NCBI GenBank assembly: GCA_947457715.1 | Contig: CANGXK010000221.1 | Location: 1 to 5,041 of the forward strand | Direction of reading: 5' to 3' | Length of the DNA: 5,041 bases | DNA from: Gemmatimonadota bacterium | GTDB taxonomy: Bacteria > Gemmatimonadota > Gemmatimonadetes > Gemmatimonadales > Gemmatimonadaceae | The notes under the pieces: model-generated | The model's input: only the letters and a program-made list of their open reading frames with translations | Database searches by the model: none | What the model was told of the DNA's origin: nothing | Part shown: piece by piece, positions 1 through 5,041 of the stretch | How the letters are laid out: each line of letters starts with the position of its first letter | How positions within the stretch are numbered: the stretch's first letter is position 1 | Position numbers and translations under genes: made by a program

Positions 1-686
1 CCCGGCATCTGCTTCACCTGTCCGGCCACGCCTTCGTTCCCCTTGCCGCCGATGCCGACCGGCCAGCGCACATCCTTGCCGCGTCCCGGACCGGCGGCCC
101 ATGCGGGACTCACGGTGGTCAGGAAGTCGGAGAAGATGTACGACGTGCCACTGCCGTCGGCCCGATGCACCACGAGGATGTCGGTGTCGGGGAGCGTGAG
201 CTTCGGATTGATCGCGGCGATGCGCGGGTCGCTCCACCGCGAGATCGTGCCGAGAAAGATGTCGGCGATCACGTCGGGGCTGAGATTGAGCGGTCGCGCG
301 AGACCCGGGAGGTTGTAGGTGATGGCGACGGCGCCGATCACGGTGGGGATATGCAGCACCGGCATGCCCGCACTCGCCAGTTCCGCGTCGGTCATCGGGA
401 CGTCGGTGGCGCCGAAGTCGACCGTGCGCGCGACCACCTGGCGAATGCCGCCGCCCGAGCCGATCGACTGATAGTTGATGCGCACGTTGGTGCGGATCGC
501 GTACTCGTTGAACCAGCGCGAGTAGAGCGGATACGGGAACGTGGCGCCAGCGCCGGTGAGATCGACGCGCGTGGTGCTTGACGGGGGCGGCGCGGCGCTG
601 TCGTTCGCGCTCGCCCGGTCCTTCGGCGAAGCGGTGCATGCGCCGAGGACTAGCATCGGCAGCACGGAGAAAGCGAAACGAGTCAT
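1..686 (-). CDS. pstS: Phosphate ABC transporter substrate-binding lipoprotein PstS (3' end outside window)
   Basis: PstS captures inorganic phosphate in the periplasm and hands it to the PstCAB ABC transporter. The first 228 residues are visible; E. coli mature PstS is 321 residues, so roughly the last third is cut off. Residues 1-17 form a lipoprotein signal ending LGAC (Cys17), followed by a Ser/Pro/Ala-rich linker to about residue 40. The PstS hallmarks come in order: TGAGATFPYPLY (44-55), YQSIGSGGG (72-80), VDFGATDVP (89-97), a domain-crossing stretch ITYNLPG (122-128), IFLGTISRW (143-151), RADGSGTS (175-182) and WPVGIGGKGNEG (208-219). Residues T49, F50, S77, D95, R175, D177, S179, G180 and T181 align with E. 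coli T10, F11, S38, D56, R135, D137, S139, G140 and T141, so phosphate binding should be intact. The ATG overlaps the upstream stop as TGATG, and no clear Shine-Dalgarno precedes it, which points to translational coupling. The E. coli protein is soluble; here it is lipid-anchored. Confidence 0.96.
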   Translation of the reverse strand, partial: MTRFAFSVLPMLVLGACTASPKDRASANDSAAPPPSSTTRVDLTGAGATFPYPLYSRWFNEYAIRTNVRINYQSIGSGGGIRQVVARTVDFGATDVPMTDAELASAGMPVLHIPTVIGAVAITYNLPGLARPLNLSPDVIADIFLGTISRWSDPRIAAINPKLTLPDTDILVVHRADGSGTSYIFSDFLTTVSPAWAAGPGRGKDVRWPVGIGGKGNEGVAGQVKQMP

Positions 687-688
687 CA
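684..688 (-). promoter_or_regulatory. TGATG stop/start overlap coupling the small lipoprotein gene to pstS
   Basis: The TGA stop of the small lipoprotein gene (688-686) shares its A with the ATG of pstS (686-684). The roughly 18 bases before the ATG, which are the last codons of the upstream gene, contain no GGAG-like ribosome binding site. Ribosomes finishing the upstream gene probably reinitiate here, so pstS translation should depend on the lipoprotein gene being translated. The overlap is seen directly; the coupling is inferred from this well-known arrangement. Confidence 0.8.
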
Positions 689-1324
689 GAGGTCGGTGGA
701 GAGGCCGACGAACTTGAAACGCCCATCACGTTCGATGATGGTGCCGAACAAGATGCCATCAACCGTTTGCGTGCCGGGGGCAGTAAGCCGCGCTTCGCAT
801 TTGCTGTGCAACACGTTGGCGCCCTGCGTATCCGGCGGTGTCGGGCAGCGGAATCGGCTCACGGTCACGCGGCGTCCGCCGAACCGGTTCACCAGCTGCG
901 TCGCTCCCTTGTTCGACGACGCCAGCAACTGCCCCCACAGCAATTGCGGCGGGGCCTCGTACGGCGGCTTGCTCATCGGACTGTCCGGGTAGTAGAGCCA
1001 CGCGAACTCGGCGCGATCCATGATCATCGCGTTGAGGTCACTGCTGTCGTTCGTCGCGATGGCGGCGGCCCATCGCGTCACCAGGGCCTCACGCGACGGA
1101 CTCGCGTGCAGCAACGTGTCGATCGGAGGTAGCGCGTCGCGGAAGCGCCGGAGCTGTTCGTCGATGGGAAGAATCGAATCGACGACGCCGCCGGCAGCGA
1201 CCACCTCGGCCACATGCGTGGCTTGTTCGTTGGCGGGTGAAGGGGCCGGCTTGTCCGCACAGGCTGTCGTGGCGGCAAGCAGGAGAGCGCCAAGGCGCCA
1301 GTGCGACCTGAAGAAGAGTGGCAT
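686..1324 (-). CDS. Small lipoprotein of unknown family, translationally coupled to pstS
   Basis: A 212-residue protein I do not recognise. Residues 1-22 look like a lipoprotein signal: a basic start (R6, H8, R10), the hydrophobic run LGALLLAA and TTAC ending at Cys22. The -3 position is Thr, so the lipobox is acceptable but not canonical. A low-complexity linker follows to about residue 45. The body has an amphipathic, helix-like N-terminal half (52-105, including LVTRWAAAIATNDSSDLNAMI) and a beta-rich C-terminal half (145-208). W130 and a Tyr/Pro-rich stretch (111-126) lie between them. Cys160 and Cys176 could form a disulfide. Helices followed by an antiparallel sheet would fit an NTF2/SnoaL-like fold, but that is only a guess. 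The reading frame is open back to 1552, but that extension runs through the hairpin and into the previous gene. I chose the ATG at 1324 because it begins the signal peptide, although no good Shine-Dalgarno precedes it. The TGATG overlap with pstS suggests a periplasmic role beside PstS. Confidence 0.85.
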   Translation of the reverse strand: MPLFFRSHWRLGALLLAATTACADKPAPSPANEQATHVAEVVAAGGVVDSILPIDEQLRRFRDALPPIDTLLHASPSREALVTRWAAAIATNDSSDLNAMIMDRAEFAWLYYPDSPMSKPPYEAPPQLLWGQLLASSNKGATQLVNRFGGRRVTVSRFRCPTPPDTQGANVLHSKCEARLTAPGTQTVDGILFGTIIERDGRFKFVGLSTDL

Positions 1325-1339
1325 CGTGTCAGAAATGGA

Positions 1340-1372
1340 GAACGGCCGGTGCCCGAGGGGCACCGGCCGTTC
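1340..1372 (-). terminator. Perfect 15-bp hairpin after the beta-helix lipoprotein gene, probable terminator or attenuator
   Basis: Bases 1340-1354 pair perfectly with 1358-1372 around a 3-base loop (GAG on the plus strand). The stem is very GC-rich. It begins 55 bases past the TAG stop of the beta-helix lipoprotein gene and ends 15 bases before the ATG of the small lipoprotein gene. On the minus strand it is followed by only a broken pyrimidine tract (CTCCATTTCT), so it is not a textbook intrinsic terminator. It could end most transcription of the upstream pair, attenuate read-through into the pstS pair, or protect the upstream mRNA from 3' decay. Its closeness to the next start codon could also affect translation initiation there. 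Confidence 0.65.
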
Positions 1373-1427
1373 GGACCCGGTGGAAGCTAGCGCGTCGGTG
1401 CGCGAGCCGCCGCTGTGACCGCAGGCG

Positions 1428-3173
1428 CTAGTTGCGCGCGTAGTTGGTCCAGTTGGCCCACCACTTGGTGCCGCCCGGGGCCGCCGCGCCGCGGTACGCG
1501 GTCGGCGTGATGAACGTGCCGACGCGGGCCGCAATGCGCGGATCGGCCGCAAAGCTGTTCAAGCCACCCGTGGCGATCGGCGAGTTGGCTGCCGGCGACC
1601 AGTCGAAATTGGCGCCGGTGGTGGTGGCGGACGCCGTCGGGAGGTTTGTGAAGAGGCTGGCGGCCGTCACGGTGCCAGCGCCGACCACGATGTTGGCATT
1701 GCGCGCGGCGAAGGCCGATTCCTGGCCGAAGTTGCTGCCGGCCGCATCGAAGTTGGCGCCGCTCGCCAACGTCCCGTTTTCGGCGAAGTACAAGTTCCGC
1801 ACGATCAGAGAGTCCACCTGGAAGCGGTTGTTCGAGGTCGAGTCGCGGAGCGAGATGGCCGCGCGCGGCCAGCGTGCGAGCACGCCGTTCAGGTAGTAGC
1901 CGCCCGTGCCGCGACGGAACACCGCACCGACGCCGCCTGAGCCCGGCACCGTCACACCCGTCGGGGTGCCGATCAGCGTGAAGTTGGCGAACACATTCAT
2001 GTTGTACAGCCCGTCGTCGCGGCCCGCGCTCTGCGCGTTAGCACCGCTCGGCGCGACGCAGCCACCGCCGTTGCATCCGTCGATCTCGAAGCCCTGCGGA
2101 TCGGTGGACACCGCGCCGGCACCCGCACGCGGGGTCGGATAGAAGCTCTGCAGGCCGATCATGAACTGATTGAGGCCGCGGTAGCCCTCCGACCCGTCGA
2201 AGTGATCGTCGCCCGCCTCGTACGACACCAGGTACTTCCCGTTCACAGCGCCGCCGAACCACTCGAAGTTGTCATCGAGACCGTTGAGCGCCTGCACATA
2301 CTCCACCGTCGTGCCGCTGCCGACGGCAGCGAAGGTGAACGAGTTGAGTTCGGCGTCGGTGAGGGTGGCGTAGCCGGCAAACTCCACCCGCACGTAGCGC
2401 AAGGTGCCGCTGTTGTCCGTATCGGTGGTGCCACCGGTATAGATCGTGCCGGCCTGATTGGCACCGACCACCGAGCCATTCGAGCCTTCCACAATGACGT
2501 TGCCGGTGCGATTCGCCCGCGCATTGCCCACGATGATCAAGCCGCCCCAGTCGCCCGGCGACCGGTTGCCGGCGCTACGCTGCGAGGTGAACACAATCGG
2601 CGCCGCTTCCGTGCCGTTCGCCACGATGCGCGCGCCACGCAGAATGAAGAGCGCCGAGCCAAGCGCCGTCGTATCACCGACGATCTTGGTGCCGGCGTTG
2701 ATCGTGAGCGTCGCGCCGCTGTTCACGTAGACGAACCCACGCAGCACGTAGTTCGTATCCGGCGTGAGCGTGCGGTTGGCCGCGATCGAACCGCTCAGCG
2801 TCACCGTTGGATTGGCGGTGATCGAGTAGGTCACCGTCGCCGTGGCGGTGGCGTTCGACGTCACAGTCGCGGGAGATCCCGAGATCGCGGCGTTGTAGCG
2901 CACGTTATTGGTTGTGACCTGGGCGGCGGCCACGGTGTACGTGCCCGGTGCAACACTGTAGGTGGACGATGCCGTCGCAGACTGCGAATACGAGCCGGGG
3001 CCGGTGACCGTCACGGCGGCACTGGCGCCGGCCGGCAAGCCCGATACGGTGACGTTGAGTGTGCCGTTGGCCGGCGTAACGGGCCCAGCCGGATCATCGC
3101 TGCTGCACGCGGTGAGCGCGAGCAGGCTGAATGACGTCAAGGCGATGGCGCGTAAGCGAGTGAACGTCGTCAT
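1428..3173 (-). CDS. TonB-receptor-associated lipoprotein with Ig-like domain and beta-helix-like body
   Basis: A 581-residue exported lipoprotein. Residues 1-23 are a signal peptide with a good lipobox, LTAC (Cys23), followed by an acidic SSDDPAGP linker. Residues about 36-118 form a small beta-sandwich-like domain: LNVTVSGLPAGA, GPGSYSQ, then a YSVAPGTYTV hairpin typical of PEGA- or Ig-like modules. From about 125 the protein is Gly/Asn/Thr-rich with short repeated strands: GATLTINAGTKIVGD (153-167), LFILRGARIVANGT (175-188), APIVFTSQ (191-198) and GDWGGLIIVGNA (207-218). This pattern fits a right-handed beta-helix. An acidic segment (300-330) holds DDNFEWFGG and GDDHFDGSEG. Cys367 and Cys372 flank NGGG. 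The C-terminal tail ends KWWANWTNYARN. Proteins of this build often sit next to TonB-dependent receptors, as here; the role is unproven, perhaps ligand capture or a lid for the receptor. I chose the ATG at 3173 because AGGA lies 6 bases upstream and the signal peptide starts there. The frame stays open to 3260, but those 29 residues overlap a hairpin and would spoil the signal. Confidence 0.88.
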   Translation of the reverse strand: MTTFTRLRAIALTSFSLLALTACSSDDPAGPVTPANGTLNVTVSGLPAGASAAVTVTGPGSYSQSATASSTYSVAPGTYTVAAAQVTTNNVRYNAAISGSPATVTSNATATATVTYSITANPTVTLSGSIAANRTLTPDTNYVLRGFVYVNSGATLTINAGTKIVGDTTALGSALFILRGARIVANGTEAAPIVFTSQRSAGNRSPGDWGGLIIVGNARANRTGNVIVEGSNGSVVGANQAGTIYTGGTTDTDNSGTLRYVRVEFAGYATLTDAELNSFTFAAVGSGTTVEYVQALNGLDDNFEWFGGAVNGKYLVSYEAGDDHFDGSEGYRGLNQFMIGLQSFYPTPRAGAGAVSTDPQGFEIDGCNGGGCVAPSGANAQSAGRDDGLYNMNVFANFTLIGTPTGVTVPGSGGVGAVFRRGTGGYYLNGVLARWPRAAISLRDSTSNNRFQVDSLIVRNLYFAENGTLASGANFDAAGSNFGQESAFAARNANIVVGAGTVTAASLFTNLPTASATTTGANFDWSPAANSPIATGGLNSFAADPRIAARVGTFITPTAYRGAAAPGGTKWWANWTNYARN

Positions 3174-3179
3174 CTGAAG

Positions 3180-3183
3180 TCCT
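3180..3183 (-). promoter_or_regulatory. Shine-Dalgarno AGGA that fixes the start of the beta-helix lipoprotein gene
   Basis: On the minus strand AGGA (3183-3180) stands 6 bases before the ATG at 3173-3171. It supports this start over the in-frame ATG at 3260, which lies inside the intergenic hairpin. It is the clearest ribosome binding site among the three gene starts visible in the window. Confidence 0.7.
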
Positions 3184-3257
3184 GGGAATAGTTGATGAAG
3201 CGTCAGAGCGGAGCGGTGCAACGCGTGAAGTAACGCGAGACTCTGTGCCGGATACGT

Positions 3258-3296
3258 CATGGCCCGGTCACGGTTGTGTCACCGTGCCGGGCCATG
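3258..3296 (-). terminator. Long bulged hairpin between the TonB receptor and lipoprotein genes
   Basis: Bases 3258-3267 pair with 3287-3296 and bases 3269-3274 pair with 3281-3286. That gives 16 base pairs with one bulged base (3268) and a 6-base loop (3275-3280). The structure starts 40 bases past the receptor's TAG stop and ends 84 bases before the lipoprotein ATG. On the minus strand no T-run follows (ACGTATCC), so full intrinsic termination is unlikely. It more likely acts as an attenuator or mRNA-stabilising stem that sets the receptor-to-lipoprotein ratio, or as a weak terminator. The fold is seen directly; the role is inferred. Confidence 0.55.
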
Positions 3297-3336
3297 TGTG
3301 ATGCCTGTCGCCAGCGCTATCGCTGCAGGTTCGTGC

Positions 3337-5041
3337 CTACTGCTTCCAGGAGAAGCCGACGGAGAACGTGCGGCCGGCGTTGAATCCCTCACGCTCGAGA
3401 TTTCCCTGCATGAAGCGGTAGCGGGCGTCCAGCAGATTGCGCGCGTCAACGCGCGCCGAAAGGCTGCCCATGACCGGAAAGCGGAGCGATAGGTCGACCA
3501 TCTGACGCGGCTTCTCCACGATGTTCGGCAGAGGGACCACACCCGCCGCCTGAATGCGTTCGCCCACCACGTTGTAGAGAATCGTGGCATTCGTGCTGCC
3601 GGACAGCGACGAGTACGTCATGCCGGCGTTCACCACATACGGCGCCTGACCAACGAGTCGACGCGTGCGGTCGGTTACGGTGAGACCGCCAAGGGTGTCG
3701 AGATCGACGGAGGAACTCATCAGCGTGACGTTGCTGAATCCGGTGAGCGGTTCGGCCCAGCCACCGAGGAATCCGAGTTGCTTGCGAAGCTCCAGTTCGA
3801 CGCCGGCGTTCACGGCGCTGAGCGCATTCTGGAAGCGCGCCTGATAGGCACCGGACGTGGCCTGCTCCACGCGCTCGATCGGGCTGTCGAAGCGCTTGGC
3901 GAACACGCCGATGCTGAGCACTTCGCCGGGATTCGGAAACATTTCCCAGCGCAAGTCCACGTTGTCAATCAACGAACGCTTGAGCTGGTCATTGCCCGTG
4001 ACGCTGACGCCGCCGAGGACATCGCGGAAGGTGACCGGCGCCAGTTCGCGGTACTCCGGGCGCGCGAGCGTGCGCGTGATGCCGAAGCGGAGGTTCTGCG
4101 TCTCGGTGAGCTTCGTGTTGATGAGCAGCGACGGAAGTACATCAGTGTTGTTCAGATTGGCCGACGAGGTGAAGCCACCCTGAGTGGATGCGTTCACGGT
4201 GATGTCGGCCGATTCCACACGTGCACCAGCAATGACGCGGACGCGACTGCCGAGGCCCCAGTCGGCCATGGCGTAACCGGCGGCCGTACGGTCTTCGGCC
4301 GTGTACGATCCGGCCTGACCCACCGGCTGCACGTTGATGAGGTTGCAGTTGGCACAGGCCTGATCCGCGCCAAAGATCACGCTGGCCTGCTGGCTGCGCA
4401 CCGCGTCGTCGGCCCGGCTGAGAAAGGCGTAGATGGGTGCATCGGCGCGGCGATCGGTCGAGCGGGCGTACGCGCCGATCTTGAGCGTGTTCTGGTTCGC
4501 GACCTCACCGATCGTGATCGCGTGATCGATCTGTGCGGTGTTGTTGGTCTCGGCGAGGTCGAAATAGAGCCGGCGCGCGCCGTCGAGTGAACTGAGGAGC
4601 GTGTACTGGCCGGTGTTGTTGCGTGCATACACGATGTCGGAGCGATCCGGCTCACGACGGCCCGTTTGGGCGTACGTCGCGGCCCACGAGGTTTTGTTAC
4701 GCTCGCCCAGCTGATGTTCACCGGCGCCGGTTACGGTGGTGACCCCGCGCTCCACATAGCGCAGCGTCGTGCGGGCGATGCTGTCGCCGAGATTCTCGTC
4801 GAAGCCACTATCCGTGCGGGCCTCATTGTCGGCGCTGCGCGTCATGGTGCTGTTGAGTGACACGCGCGAGCTCTTGCCGAGCAGCGTGGAGAAATTGGCA
4901 ATGCCGCCCCATTGGGCGCTGCTACGGCCCGTGGTGCCGCTCACTGACGTCAGTGGGACGACCGTGTTGTTCGCACCCTGATTGCCGACCGCGTACTGCT
5001 CGTTCGCCCGCACTTCTTCCGAATATCCATAGCTTCCGCTC
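3337..5041 (-). CDS. TonB-dependent outer-membrane receptor, C-terminal barrel part (5' end outside window)
   Basis: TonB-dependent receptors import scarce ligands across the outer membrane using energy from TonB-ExbBD. The visible 567 residues are barrel; the signal peptide, TonB box and plug lie beyond the window. The frame is open to the edge, and the in-frame GTG at 5013-5011 is internal, not a start. Counting from that Val, the family landmarks are RFGITRTLARPEYRELAP (309-326), GNDQLKRSLIDNVDLRWE (340-357), NPGEVLSIGVFAKRFDSPIE (361-380), GAYQARFQNALSAVNAGVELELRKQ (388-412, a barrel-strand pair), GERIQAAG (484-491), PRQMVDLSL (502-510), DARNLLDARYRF (523-534) and the closing strand TFSVGFSWKQ. 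These match the large receptors that usually carry a carboxypeptidase-regulatory-like N-terminal domain and total about 900-1000 residues. The landmark pattern does not reveal the ligand. Cys220 and Cys223 form a CANC motif, probably in an extracellular loop. The neighbouring lipoprotein and pstS suggest a phosphorus-containing ligand, as inference only. Confidence 0.95.
   Translation of the reverse strand, partial: SGSYGYSEEVRANEQYAVGNQGANNTVVPLTSVSGTTGRSSAQWGGIANFSTLLGKSSRVSLNSTMTRSADNEARTDSGFDENLGDSIARTTLRYVERGVTTVTGAGEHQLGERNKTSWAATYAQTGRREPDRSDIVYARNNTGQYTLLSSLDGARRLYFDLAETNNTAQIDHAITIGEVANQNTLKIGAYARSTDRRADAPIYAFLSRADDAVRSQQASVIFGADQACANCNLINVQPVGQAGSYTAEDRTAAGYAMADWGLGSRVRVIAGARVESADITVNASTQGGFTSSANLNNTDVLPSLLINTKLTETQNLRFGITRTLARPEYRELAPVTFRDVLGGVSVTGNDQLKRSLIDNVDLRWEMFPNPGEVLSIGVFAKRFDSPIERVEQATSGAYQARFQNALSAVNAGVELELRKQLGFLGGWAEPLTGFSNVTLMSSSVDLDTLGGLTVTDRTRRLVGQAPYVVNAGMTYSSLSGSTNATILYNVVGERIQAAGVVPLPNIVEKPRQMVDLSLRFPVMGSLSARVDARNLLDARYRFMQGNLEREGFNAGRTFSVGFSWKQ

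Noticed and set aside
1325..1340. TGACA-like sequence resembling half of a Pho box near the small lipoprotein start
   Set aside because: It is a single short half-site without the second direct repeat, and the Pho box consensus for this lineage is unknown to me.
1325..1552. In-frame N-terminal extension of the small lipoprotein (76 extra residues)
   Set aside because: It would run through the hairpin and into the 3' end of the previous gene, is Arg/Pro/Ser-rich, and would bury the lipoprotein signal.
2202..3134. Plus-strand open frame of 310 codons opposite the beta-helix lipoprotein gene
   Set aside because: Its product is Arg/Gly/His-rich with no recognisable motif, and it lies wholly antisense to a convincing gene. 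Long antisense frames are expected in GC-rich DNA.
3190..3220. Possible sigma-70-like promoter (TTGCAC on the minus strand near 3220) before the beta-helix lipoprotein gene
   Set aside because: No convincing -10 element lies 16-18 bases away, so this is too weak to annotate.
3174..3260. In-frame N-terminal extension of the beta-helix lipoprotein (29 extra residues)
   Set aside because: The ATG at 3260 lies in the hairpin, whereas the ATG at 3173 has AGGA at the right distance and begins a clean lipoprotein signal.
3439..3456. GCGCGCGT...ACGCGCGC palindrome
   Set aside because: It lies inside the receptor coding region where Ala-Arg codons repeat (ARVDARNLLDAR), so codon use in GC-rich DNA explains it.
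3778..4590. Plus-strand open frame of 270 codons opposite the TonB receptor gene
   Set aside because: It is an antisense shadow of a strongly recognised receptor barrel. The Arg/Ala/Val-rich product lacks family features.
5011..5013. GTG as the start codon of the TonB receptor gene
   Set aside because: The frame continues upstream to the window edge with sensible barrel-like residues (YGYSEE), and a receptor starting here would lack its signal peptide and plug.

Overview
The window is GC-rich bacterial DNA. All four genes lie on the minus strand, so the biological order runs from high to low coordinates. Lipoprotein signals, a TonB-dependent outer-membrane receptor and the dense gene packing indicate a diderm (Gram-negative-type) bacterium. 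The composition and the style of the receptor and lipoprotein resemble Gemmatimonadota or a similar high-GC soil or aquatic lineage. That assignment is a guess from sequence feel, with no marker gene to test it.

In transcription order: (1) the C-terminal part of a TonB-dependent receptor beta-barrel (3337-5041), cut at its 5' end by the window edge; (2) a 163-base gap holding a long bulged hairpin (3258-3296); (3) a 581-residue lipoprotein with a small Ig-like N-terminal domain and a large beta-helix-like body (1428-3173); (4) a 103-base gap holding a perfect 15-bp hairpin (1340-1372), probably a terminator or attenuator; (5) a 212-residue lipoprotein of unknown family (686-1324); (6) pstS, the periplasmic phosphate-binding protein (1-686), whose start codon overlaps the stop codon of the preceding gene as TGATG and whose 3' end lies outside the window.

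The order suggests one uptake route: an outer-membrane TonB-dependent channel with a surface or periplasmic lipoprotein partner, followed by a phosphate-binding protein that normally feeds a PstCAB ABC transporter. PstS keeps every phosphate-contact position that can be aligned to E. coli PstS in the visible part. A reasonable hypothesis is therefore a high-affinity system for phosphate or a phosphorus-containing ligand, with the beta-helix lipoprotein in the place a SusD-like lipoprotein takes in other systems. Nothing in the sequence proves the substrate, and the two hairpins may divide the row into separate transcripts. No RNA genes, mobile elements, CRISPR arrays or gene-free stretches over 300 bases were seen.
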